This document shows, piece by piece, positions 23,196 to 33,356 of a stretch of 64,000 nt of DNA (position 1 is the stretch's first letter; each line of letters starts with the position of its first letter). The DNA lies in NCBI GenBank assembly GCA_002270565.1, contig NQMI01000013.1, forward strand, positions 1-64,000, in the 5' to 3' direction. The stretch comes from Stenocarpella maydis (lineage: Eukaryota > Ascomycota > Sordariomycetes > Diaporthales > Diaporthaceae). Under the pieces are notes generated by a model, which saw nothing but the letters and a program-made list of their open reading frames with translations, had not been told where the DNA came from and searched no databases. Position numbers and translations under genes: made by a program.

Positions 23196-24142
23196 CATCA
23201 AGTACATCGGAGTATCGATTCTACGGTTAAGCAAAATGTCAACATATCAGCTTGATTTTGTTTCGAGACTTGTACCATTGTAATGTTGATTAAGGGAGGA
23301 TTTCTTGCACAGAAGCAAAAGGGTGTGGGAAACAATTTTCTTTTCTTCATGTATGTCTCTTATCATGCTGTGGTAATCACCATGTGCCCAAGGCATTATT
23401 CTTTGAAAGGAATTCGGAGCTCCGTATCCGCAAAACAGGGTGGTCCCATAGATCACTTCAATGAGACACTCAAATAATCAGACAAAGTCATCCAAGCTGA
23501 AGTCTCTAACCCATGCCGCCCACTCAATAGTACTAACTCAAACATTACAGCTTATCCTTGCTTGCGCTTAGAATGTTACTAAAGCGTTGGTGTTGGGTTT
23601 GGGTGTTATGGGTGTCGGTATGCATTGGAGCTTGAGTTTCTGCCTGGTTTTTTTGTTTTCTATGTACCGATAAAACATGTGTTTCTCTGGGTTCGAGTAT
23701 CCAGTTTCTTTGACTGTGCTCTGCCTGAAGAGCAAGCATGCGTCTAGAGCCATCAGACGTTCCGGCATTATACATACTTAGCAGGTATCTGAATTCAGGG
23801 CGTATGGTGATGGAGCAAGTCTTTATCTCCTTTCCGGACTTGATTGACAACAGAAACTGGGGATCAGTACATTAAAGAATTGGACAAGTCACAGGTGCCT
23901 GATCCCAGGGCTGATTTAGCTATGTTGTCTCACGTCTCTTGACCGTCCGAAGATCAAAGTTTCGTCTTCGAAGACTGTGGCTTACCACAACCTGAGGAAG
24001 GGAAAGGAAGCTCTGTTGGCCTGTGGAACTTATTCAAAGACGGCTGTCTATAAGACAAGCTAGTTACCAGTCCAGTACCCAACATCCTGCGAGTGCAATT
24101 AATCTCTTTTGGATCCTTCGCTGGCGTGCCCTCGACTCTGCC
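23196..24142. other. Intergenic, no gene seen
   Basis: About 0.95 kb without a frame that shows codon bias or motifs. A 101-codon minus-strand frame at 23545-23850 has no bias and was not accepted. Confidence 0.45.
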
Positions 24143-25051
24143 ATGTCGACACCACAGCATTTCCATCGCTTCCGCGATCTCCCCCGCGAGCTGCAACTCG
24201 ACATCTGGGAGCTCTATGAGACCATGAAGTCGCACCGCCGGCACTATTTCCGCAAAATGTTGACCTGGCCTGGTCGTCTGTACGCATGTGCTGACCAGGA
24301 CACCTACCTGCTCATATCCAACATCGCCAGCCCAGGCGACCCAGACCGGACTGATGTGCCCGACACAGCCGTCGCCCCCGACGACAAGATCCAGCTCCCG
24401 AGCAGTGGCCCATTAGACCCAAACTGGGTCTCCCAGAACAATTTCATCAACGCAGGGGGGTTCAAATCCGTCCAGATACCGAGGACCATGTCCCACCCTG
24501 CGTACATTTGGGTCAACTTCAAGAACGATACATTCTGCTTCACCCGCGCTTCCCCGGGTTTCAGCAACATTTATGGTGGACCCCAAAACTTCCTGGACTA
24601 TCTTGGGGGGGGGGGGGCGCCGCGTCTCCAGCCCTCAAGCACGAGCCACTGGTTTTTTGGAATCCAAAAGCTCGTCCTCATCAAGCCTGATACAGGATCT
24701 CAAACGCTGGGCCATTTTGATCGTCAAGTCCTTGGCGGCCACCCCAGCCTCAAAAGGCTAACTATCCTCGCTGACCATGGTGCCTTCGATTGCGTCCACT
24801 TTCTGGCCTTCAGGGAGTGGCGCCTGCAATCCAACGATGCCAGACATGTTGAGCGACTTCCCCTGGCAACGTTTCTAGCCGTGCGGCAGGAATTAGCAGG
24901 CTCGTGCGATTGCGACTTGCCGCTGGAAAGCCTTGATGAGCTTCACCAGCTGAGACGGGAGCTTGAGGGACTGTTTCAAAACCGAACGAGCACTAGGACT
25001 CCGGTCGACGTTGATATCGAGGTGGAAGGTGCCCTGGAGCTACATATGTGA
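24143..25051 (+). CDS. 2EXR-domain fungal protein with poly-G tract
   Basis: Intronless, 302 residues. The N-terminal FHRFRDLPRELQLDIWELYE matches the 2EXR-type, F-box-like motif (F..F..LP.ELR..IW) found in large families of uncharacterised filamentous fungal proteins. The start at 24143 puts this motif at residues 7-26; an in-frame ATG at 24023 would add 40 residues without bias. The rest is W/F/L-rich with no known catalytic motif. At 24605-24617 thirteen G in a row code four glycines; coding bias continues in the same frame on both sides, so the gene is intact as read, but any length change would frameshift it. Role unknown; the family is expanded in accessory regions. Confidence 0.75.
   Translation: MSTPQHFHRFRDLPRELQLDIWELYETMKSHRRHYFRKMLTWPGRLYACADQDTYLLISNIASPGDPDRTDVPDTAVAPDDKIQLPSSGPLDPNWVSQNNFINAGGFKSVQIPRTMSHPAYIWVNFKNDTFCFTRASPGFSNIYGGPQNFLDYLGGGGAPRLQPSSTSHWFFGIQKLVLIKPDTGSQTLGHFDRQVLGGHPSLKRLTILADHGAFDCVHFLAFREWRLQSNDARHVERLPLATFLAVRQELAGSCDCDLPLESLDELHQLRRELEGLFQNRTSTRTPVDVDIEVEGALELHM
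24605..24617. repeat. 13-bp poly-G inside a coding region
   Basis: Uninterrupted run of 13 G in the 2EXR gene. Such runs are prone to replication slippage and to base-calling errors. Confidence 0.9.
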
Positions 25052-25963
25052 GCAGGAATTCTAGCGAGGCTAGCCATTATGCTGCACATGTCATATCACT
25101 AGTGTGCACCAAACATGGGTAACGGAGCTGGTGTGCGCGACTAAATCTTTTGGAATAACGCAGCCACCTGGGTAGCAACTATTCCAGATGGGAGGCGGTG
25201 TGGACCATGCGGCGGACGTTTGCTGCCTGCAGACGGGTGCTTGGCTGAACCGAGCGATCCGATCAACTATGGAAAACCTCACGAAAACATTCATGCTGAG
25301 AACCCGGGGCAGCATTCGAGTACCGGACTTTCAGGTTGGGACAAGAGCATGAGCTCGGGACGGAATGGGTTTACATCTGAGCAAATTCATGAGTAGACGC
25401 TAAAGACGAGCAAGTTGCACTCGGAAGGCACAGACACAGTTCACGTGTGTTTGAGGAAGAGCCGGTCTGGACAAGAAATTCATCTCATACAATGGCTTGG
25501 ATTATGCCATTAACAAAGAGATGTCCGAGACCATCATGTGGTCATGTGAAGCCTGTTGAGAAGTGAGCAGGAAGCTATTGGCCCGTATAGATCGACATCA
25601 GTTGTAACAATCTGTCCATCCTGGCCTCAGAAAAACCACGTCGTGTTTCCTGACTGAATGTTTTCTTGCCTTTTAATAGTTATCACGCTCTTATCCATGA
25701 GGCAGGGTTACATAGTCATCTCGCACAGGTGAAGACTTCCATGTCCGTACATATGTAACTATGTTCTCTTGAGCTCATCACAGCTTCGACATTTTCTCTG
25801 TTGCAAGGTGTATCCCCGGCGGCTAGCTGGTGTAGTGAATGTACTTCGCCTCATCAAATTATTCGACTAACAATCTATGTAACATCGACCGACACCCTCA
25901 GCATGGCCCTGCCAAAGCGGCCGTCAAGGCAGTGCTGTGCGAACACTAAGCCATGCAGGGGCC
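25052..25963. other. Intergenic, no gene seen
   Basis: About 0.9 kb of mixed composition between two convergent coding regions. No frame with bias, no repeat recognised. Confidence 0.45.
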
Positions 25964-26589
25964 TCAGAGGGACGAACTAGACGGGCTGTGACGAAGCTCC
26001 CGGTTCGCGGACGCCTCCTGCAGGATACGAATCCACCTCGCGACAACGTCCCTAATGGTATTCGAGCCGCCCGGCCCGGCGAGCCGCCTAAGTGCGGGAA
26101 GCGCGGCCCTCCTCAGCGACTCGGAGACGGACATGCGCTTCCTGGCCTGGGGGATGGCCGGCAGCGCGTGGGGGTGGCTTGAGAAGTCGATCTCGGAGGC
26201 GATGATCTCGTCGGACAGGAGGTTCCTCGTGTGCTCGTGGACGAACCTATAGTTGAAGATGGCGTTCGAGAAGGAGACGAGCGAGACCCTGAAGTCCAGG
26301 AGGCCCGAGGCCAGGAAGGAGCCCCGGCCGTCACGGTCGATCGCCCCGAGGAAGGCGTGGATCCTCTGTGTGAGCGCGTTTAGCTTGTCGCCAATCGAGT
26401 CCAGGCGGCCCCTGAGAGGTGCCAAGTACTCCTGGTGCATGGCTCTCCTTTCCGCTTCTGTATTGACGGAGGAGAAGATTGCGATTGCTGCCTGCACGTA
26501 CTGTACGGCGTATCTCAGGATCCGCTCAGGTAGCATCAGATCAAGGGGGATGAAGTTGGCAACATATTGGTCGTCTGTAACACGTGGTT
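25964..26589 (-). CDS. Orphan exon, unknown helical protein
   Basis: A strongly biased minus-strand frame of about 205 codons ending at 25964. It starts at an acceptor-like TTACAG next to 26589 and reads QYVANFIPLDLMLPERIL onward; the first ATG in frame is at 26536. The product is predicted mostly helical (IAIFSSVNTEAERRAM, LDSIGDKLNALTQRIHAFL) and ends in a serine run. No family recognised. No start exon is secure: a short biased stretch (AFAKDLYDEMRQ, about 26600) lies just upstream in another frame. It may be a separate two-exon gene or a further 3' exon of the zincin-like gene, whose own stop is at 26727. RNA reads across 26590-26760 would settle this. Confidence 0.5.
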
Positions 26590-26726
26590 AATACATTTGC
26601 CTCATCTCATCATACAGGTCTTTGGCGAATGCCTGGACTAAAGCTTGCGTTCTCTAACCTCCAGCTGAGAGAACGGGAATCAAGATAGTGGTTTTGTTTG
26701 CGTGTGGAATTGAGGGGATAGTTGTG

Positions 26727-29295
26727 TCATGTAAATCCTAAGGTGTCTGGGAATTCAGTCTTAAACATTGTCCTTATGTTGGCTTGGGCATCGACCGTAA
26801 GCCTTCCGGCGCGGTTGTCCGTAATCCAGCCATCTATCATGTTACTTAATACGTCAAGGTCGGCCAGAGATTTGCCAATCTGAGTTGTTATCTGTGTGTA
26901 TGTATTATCCCATGTCCTCGACTCCCAGGCGAGCCGGTGTCTTGTAAGGCTCCCGATGACGATGTCCTCCGATTGTAACCACAGCCATTCGGCAAGGAGG
27001 GGCATCTTCATATCGTATCTATAGCAGGTGCAAGTCAGTATTTCTCTTTCTATAGAAACATGACCTCTCCACACCGCAAATCTGCGTATGGACAGCTTCG
27101 TCATCGACTTTGTTCATCGGAACCGTGCAACTTGGGGTTCTGAGCAAGCGCACACAAGATGCTCCCATGAGCTTCCCATCCTGGCTTGACCTCGCGAAGC
27201 AAGTGACGCATGCTAAGCGACCGGGTAACTCACAATGTGGGAAATGCCTCTTGTACGATGAGTTTACTATTTTCGTCACCAATTTCCCGCCGCAGCATGG
27301 CACTTGCAATACGGCGGTCAAACGTGCTCATAATCAGCAAAGACCTATACGGACAGTTGAACTTTAATGCCTGATGGCCAAACTTCCGGAACTCGCCTTG
27401 CCAGAAAGACTCCCTGAGCAACTTCTCGTAAGCCCTGACCTCTACCGGTCTGGATTGATTGTACACTGGGGCCGGCGGGTTCAGAAGAAAGCCTCTATAG
27501 CCCTCGCTTGCATACGGAGCATAAAGCGATCTATTGATAGCTGGGTGCTGTAGGTCTGGTGCTGGATGGGCCCAGGGCCATGAACGGGAGTAGATGTATG
27601 GTTTCAGCCAGCTGAAATTATCGGGGTGTCTACTAGCGGGTCCAAGAGCATAATCGCTGCCCCAGAGCTGTATTTGAGTCTCTGAGCTTTACTGTCCCAA
27701 TAAACGACGAGAATGGGAACACATACCTGTGAATCGAAGCACTTGCCCTCCTCACACTGCGGGCATTCTTCAAAGCTGCGAATAACTGAGCGTCAGCGAG
27801 CTGGGAAGGTTACGATACCAACGTGGTTGTAAGAATTCCAAAGGCCTGCCCATATCCTCTGCCCCTCATACTGGCCTGGAGAAGGGCCTCACTTACAAGA
27901 AGTGGGTATTTAATCCATCGTTATCCCTGCCTGAGCCCCATATCTGGGTACCGAGTGGGCGAAACCGCGCGATCATATCCTGCGTTATCCCGAGGTCTGC
28001 GACGCCCCGGAATGTTCTGATGGTGAAATCTGTTTCCAACAGAAGTAACTGATGTGACACTTGAATACATCTCTTAGTTACCGCTCCTACAGCCGCCTGG
28101 ATTCCGCTGTGGCTGGTTGGGGGCTCACTCACATGAACAAGCATGGGCCATCTCGTGGAGTATTACGGCCGCTAAATTGAACACGGCTGCAGGTTGGGCT
28201 TCGGAGAATTCTTCACAAAGTAGCGGCCATATAAAGGCAGGGTGAATGTTGATTAGAATGTATGGCTCTGCGTCCCTATCGTGCTGCCTGTACTCTTCAT
28301 CATTGTCCCGCCCCGCAGGGACACGCGTGGTGTATGCGCCTGCCATTTCCCCATCCTCGTCTGAGCCGATGGAGAAACGGAGATATCGATGCAGAATTGC
28401 CAGGGTCGTTTCTCTAGACCGAAACCCCATTTGTTGGAGTTCTGCTGCGATGGGGTACATTCCTGGTTTGTTCTCGTCAAGCCATAGGCCTATCAGTTGG
28501 CCCCCCCCCATCCTCTTGCTTGGCCTCTGCTGTGCGGCCGTCTAAATCTGGTGGCACCGGCCGGAGGTTATAGATGCTTAGTATTGCCCTCAAGTACGGG
28601 TGGCTTGAGGAGATAACATTCCCTACCAGTCGAAACACTGGCTGTAGGGCCGCCCATACTCTGCCGTCATCGGCGGAATAGATGCCCTGTTGGTCCCGAG
28701 TCCTCCAGCGAATATCACGGACACTTCCGTCAACTACATCCAGCCACTGATTCGCCCACCTGCGCCTATCGAGAAGGGGGTGCAAGTCTCCTTGAATAAC
28801 TTGGTCACTGAAACGATGGTCTGGGAGATATGCCCTTGATAGTATCATCTCTTGGGTCGTCGGTCCACTGAAAACAAATGACTGCCAGGCCTCTTCTTCT
28901 GTCCAGGCGTTCGACTCTGAGCATTCATCGTTCGGGCCAGGCTCTCCTGGGGGGATCCTCGGGGTCATCATAGACCGGCCGACAGGCGGGTCTTGTCCCG
29001 GCTGGTCACCGGCCCTGGGATAGATGCCAAATCGGCGAGCGAAATCCGTGGGGTTCTTGGCAGCATCCAAGGGTAGTATTGCAGGACGCAGGTTGTAGCC
29101 CGGATCAAATCTGACTGTTCTCCGCCACTTGCCCATTAACCCGTACTCTACGCCAGGAGACCATTCTGGATCTGTCCACTCCGGAAACCAGGGGTCATTA
29201 TTTGGCATATATTCCCATGGGCCATGATTACCATCATCCGCCGGCGGCGCGAAATTAGCCGGCCCTGGTGGTGCAGTTTTCGACCCTGTTGCCAT
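26727..29295 (-). pseudogene. Zincin-like (HExxH) protein with a poly-G frameshift
   Basis: Five exons, 28133-29295, 27897-28029, 27727-27775, 27234-27667 and 26727-27018. They join in frame to 689 residues if one base is removed from a run of nine G (28501-28509 on the plus strand). As read, the frame shifts there and stops at 28477 after 272 residues, before the metal-site motif. Introns are well formed (GTGAGT, GTAAGT, GTATGT donors). Start 29295 has a good context and follows a region without bias. The motif ILHEMAHACS (His about 380, His about 384) has the HExxH zinc-peptidase pattern inside a hydrophobic helix; a cysteine pair (ECPQCEEGKC) follows in exons 2-3. No signal peptide is seen. 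The family is not recognised. The break is real decay or a base-calling error; the intact coding either side favours a recent or artefactual change. Confidence 0.6.
28501..28509. repeat. 9-bp poly-C that shifts the frame of the zincin-like gene
   Basis: Nine C on the plus strand (nine G in the gene). Eight would keep the protein in frame. Confidence 0.85.
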
Positions 29296-29769
29296 TTTAG
29301 AAAGTATCGGGTTGCCGAAGCTGAGGAAATAGGCACGACAATTATCCAATTTCGGGGGATTTTCAGCACTGAATAAGATCTTACCCGGTGTATAGTCGTT
29401 GCAGTGCCGGTTGGACACAAAGAACGCTTGCTCGCTCATACAAACAAATGTAACACTCCGTTTCCGTTGCCGTGTGCTTTGTTCAATGATTTCCACCGAC
29501 TTCAGGAAGCTATGTACCGCTACGGGCCACTGCAAACCGCAAAACCCCCCCGCGCGTGGCTGTGATTATCTCGCTTTGTTACGAGTTCGGAAGATTGTAC
29601 ATATCTCTGATGCACCAACCCACTTGGCTGTGTTGTATTTACATGGACATGAATCGAAGTGTCCATCCCTATTGTTTTCTGTCCTATCAGGAGAACTACT
29701 GCTGTTCCGGCTTAGTAGAGGAACCCAAAGAAGTATGAATCCAAGTGTACCAACTCGGGCCCGAACAGA

Positions 29770-30602
29770 CTACCAGGGCGAGACGCCGTAGACGCCCAGG
29801 ACCTTGCCAGCATCGGCATCCTTTTTTCCCTTGACCACCACAGCAACATGGTCCCCCCCATCTGAAGGATCCGCCGCCCCCTGTTCTTCAGCGACTCCGG
29901 GTCCCCAGTGAGGTTGGTGGCACACAACCCTGGATCTGCACCAAAAACCAGGATGCCGTCAGGTTTCAACCGGGAGGCATACATGGCCATCAGCATATTC
30001 ATGCCCGCCTTGCTAACCCGGTACTCGGTACCATTGGGACTGTACAGCGGCGAGTCCGGGTTGGACGCGTGGGTAATGGACCCCATGCTCGACGAGACAA
30101 AGACGAGTCGTGCGGGCCCCCTATCCTCACCCCCGCCTCTCTTCAACAAGGCCAGGAAGGCCTCGGTCACGCCCAGGGCGCCAATCACGTTGGTCTCGAG
30201 CACGCGGCGGAGGGCGGGTGTCGAAGGTGGCGTGGCCATGGAGATGATGCCTGCGTTGTTCACGAGGCAGTCGAGACGCCCCCAGTCCGAGGCAACGCGG
30301 AGCGCCGCCTGGTTGATGGAGTGCTGGTCGGTGCCGTCCAGCTGGATCGACGATGCGCGGCCTTGAGCCCCGGGCATCGCCTGCAACTCCTTGGCAGCCA
30401 TCTCTCCCTTAACAGGGTCGCGGCTACTGAGGATGACATGATAATCAGTCGAAGTGAGGAGGAGATTCTTCGCAGTTTCGTAACCAATTCCCTGGTTAGC
30501 GCCTGCAATGACGGAGGTCAGTCAAGATGCGTGGAAATCCGGGCGGTGGCCCTGCGAGGACTTGCCGGTGATGAGCATAACCGTCTTGTCCGTTGGCGCC
30601 AT
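29770..30602 (-). pseudogene. Short-chain dehydrogenase/reductase with 1-nt C-terminal frameshift
   Basis: NAD(P)-dependent oxidoreductase of the classical SDR type. Exon 1 30566-30602 and exon 2 from 30502 are split by a 63-bp intron with a GC donor (GCAAGT) and GCAG acceptor; only this junction yields the cofactor motif TGANQGIG (residues 12-19). NNAG, the serine motif VFVSSSMGS and the active-site YRVSKAG are all present. Near the end, a run of five G (plus-strand C at 29877-29881) is one base short: with six, the frame ends in a family-typical HVAVVVKGKKDAD...YGVSPW and a stop at 29770 (256 residues). As read it runs on to 29712 with an unrelated tail (275 residues). The catalytic core is whole, so the product may still fold; lost C-terminal residues usually shape the substrate pocket. 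Substrate unknown. Confidence 0.75.
30503..30565 (-). other. GC-AG intron in the SDR gene
   Basis: Donor GCAAGT, acceptor GCAG, 63 bp. Using any nearby GT instead destroys the TGANQGIG motif and the frame. Confidence 0.85.
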
Positions 30603-31099
30603 GATGTTGTTCCAATGGGCGGTTGAAAGTATGGATGCGCGATTCAGTAGCAAACTGAGGCCGCAGATCCTCAAGGGAGTTGAGTTTCTGAACAATGGAA
30701 CGAACCGGACCAAATTATACTTCACGTTAAGCCAACTCGTCCAAGCCACAAGACACCCGTGCAGGTCTTATGTGACGGGTGGCCCTGACTAAGTGGCCTT
30801 GATAAGCAGTGGATCGAGGCCACAGCGCCGGCGACGGCCACGGTCACTCAGATCTGAGGCTTTCTCAGAATCTTGGTCGGCTCCGACGTAAAGGCCGGGC
30901 AGAAAGCCCCGCCACTAAGATTACCGGATATTAGTTCAGACAGCCTCCGTATTTACGGCAGGGCTATCTGCGAGGCTCCATGGTTATGCGCTATGCCGAA
31001 AAGCACCACCTTATATACTTGTCAGATTATACCGCTGTACTATACCAAAAGGAACGCCCTCCGGAAGGCCTGGAAGTACATAGTATATATCCTTAGGAT
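30603..31099. other. Intergenic, upstream of the SDR gene
   Basis: About 0.5 kb of ordinary composition between the SDR start and the AT-rich island. No gene seen. Confidence 0.4.
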
Positions 31100-31620
31100 C
31101 TGACAACTGAAGTAAAAGTGGTCTGTCTACCTTACTTAACAGGTCTTGTTTTAATTTAGAGCCTTAAGAGTTATATAAATTTTTTTTAATTACATTTATA
31201 TTCTTCTACATCAATTACTTAATTAAAACTAGAATATGAAAAATAAAAGTAACTTAATAATACCAGTAAGTAACTGCTAGCTAGTAGGGCAACTATAGTA
31301 TACTAACTATAGTATATAACTGCAGCAGTATAATGACTAAGAGCCAGCTAAGTCAGCAAACCCAGTATATAGACCCCAACTAGTGTGCAGGCTACACTCA
31401 CAATACTACTACTTCCTCCATAAAGCAAATATATATAACTACTAACAACCCCTAATTATATTGCAATATATAACCCAGCTAACAGTAACTAATAACAATG
31501 CTAATAATAATAATAAGTATTATTAAACATTACTTAATGTTTAACTTAATCCCTTTTTAGTTTTAAAAACAAGATATAGTTTTCAAACTAATAGGCCAAG
31601 TCTGAATGTGTTATTACACT
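31100..31620. repeat. AT-rich island, likely decayed repeat
   Basis: Very AT-rich, rich in TA steps (tandem-like CTATAGTAT units near 31290-31318), with no open frame, and bounded abruptly at about 31620 by GC-rich sequence. This fits a transposon remnant worn down by repeat-induced point mutation, but no transposon motif can be read. Confidence 0.5.
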
Positions 31621-32462
31621 TGTTTCGGGCGGGCACTAAACTATAAAAATCACGGCCCGGCCCGCATACTACACACGGGGGGAGGGGGTTGCTTTTTCGG
31701 CTTGCCTACGGTCGTGCAACTATTTGGAATGTAGCAAGCATGTCGACCTAGTTTGCCTCATCATCACCGCGCAGCTGTGTTTGCCTAATGAGACTACTGC
31801 TTGGAACCATGGATACGCCCAGCCAGGAACACCATCCGTCTGCCCCAGTCCTGTCGACCAAACCAGCGACCAACCGACCAACCTAGGCATCATCGAACAT
31901 TTAATCAATCAATCAGTCAATTACTGCATGTGCTCCTCTTCTTTTGCCCCATTTTCTATTCCATTCCATTCCATCCCCCCTAGACCCCCGCCATAGATAC
32001 CATGAAGAGAAAACACAACAAACCCTATGCTTGAATATGCACGCATGCCCAACCCGCCGGTCAGGAAGGGAAAAAAAAGACACTAGGGCTCTCTCCACCC
32101 CCCCTTCTCTTCTAATGCCATGCCCACCACACTCTCAATATCTTGGCGCTTGCAAACTACTACCAACTACCTCGCTCCCGGGGGATCGGATCCCTTTAAA
32201 AGACTACTACGTACTAGGAACGCAGGTCCCAGGCATCCCATCCAGTTTTCGCATAAGGACGCGGTGGGAAACAAATAAAAAATAAAAAAATGGGAGAAGC
32301 CTCGAAAGCCGGGATTCTAAGATTCATGTACATCTGGAGGCACGCAATACCAAATCCACCTCCCTGTCTGAACTTATACATCTGCTGCAGTATCAGTCGC
32401 CTAAACAACACCCCACGCATAGCCAATGCGAGAGAGCACACCCAGCCACAGGGGGCCGGCAA
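31621..32462. other. Intergenic, 3' of the sepH locus
   Basis: No biased frame. Repeated short words (CAATCAATCAGTCAA near 31906, ATTCCATTCCATTCC near 31960). Separates the accessory tract from the conserved block. Confidence 0.45.
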
Positions 32463-33291
32463 TCAAGCAGCCCGCGTGCTAGGAGAAGGCGGCGTGTTGT
32501 CCGTGTCGCACTGGCCCGCCTCAGCGGTCGCAGCAGCCATCAACTCGGCCGGGTTGGTCCTTGGCGGCGGAGAGCGGCCCAGGCTCGCGAGGTCAGCCAT
32601 CTGCGCGCTCCTCCTCAGCTTGAGTCTTGGTGGCGACGTCCTCTTGGGCAGGCTCGCTCGAGGACTCGGGCTCGCAGTGTTGACGCGTTGTTTCGCACGG
32701 GAGCTGGCGCGCACAGTAGGCGGTGACCAGGCTGAGGCTGATGTGGACACCGTCGCCTGGGGACTCAGGCTCTCCCTGAGCTTCAGCTTCGACGGTGTTT
32801 GCCTCTTGGGTTTTGGCCCAGCCGACGGCTTGGCAAGAGAAGTCCTACGTGGCTTTGAAGAGCTAGCTGAGTTGGAACGAGACGGCGACGGTGTGGGCGC
32901 TGCACATTTCTCCGGGCTGGCGATATGCGCCAGTGGCGTGCCATGGGGTGGCGTCGATTTGAGCGGACTTGAGCTCATCCTCGATTTAGGCCCATCTGTG
33001 CTGTTGTGTCCCTTGTGCGGCGAAGACCTTGTCCCCGGGGCTGTCTTGGGCCTTTCCCGCTGCTGCTCCCTCTTCTTCCTTGGGGTGAGATGTGATGACA
33101 TGGCGCGCCGCACGTGGTGGGCACTGGGCGGCCGGCGGCTCGCATCGAGCTGGGCCTTCAATCTCGCGCCAGTCGAACTGAGGCTGGCCGTAGATGGGCT
33201 CCTGTTCATCGCACTATCGCCAGCGGAAGACGATTGAGCGCTTCTATTTCCTCCAGTGAGCGCCTCTGGGCCTCCCTCGTATGTCCGTTGG
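32463..33291 (-). CDS. Probable last exon of sepH (basic, Ser/Pro-rich tail)
   Basis: An open, codon-biased frame of about 275 codons, in the same reading frame as sepH but beyond its in-frame TAG (33357-33359). It has no ATG of its own near its beginning. It reads RTYEGGPEALTGG, then STGARLKAQLDAS, and becomes strongly basic with many SP/TP sites and PPRLKLRRSAQMADLASLG. A 123-bp intron 33292-33414 with a perfect GTATGT donor, a CTGAT branch-like site and GACAG acceptor would remove the TAG and join the two frames exactly (phase 2), giving a kinase of 1765 residues. Without splicing this region would be untranslated. The joining is inference; the coding character is what the sequence shows. 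Confidence 0.55.
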
Positions 33292-33356
33292 CTGTCAAGC
33301 ACGAAGGGCGCCTTATTCCGCTTGGGTTGCAAATCTCCTGGATCAGAGCGGCCGTC

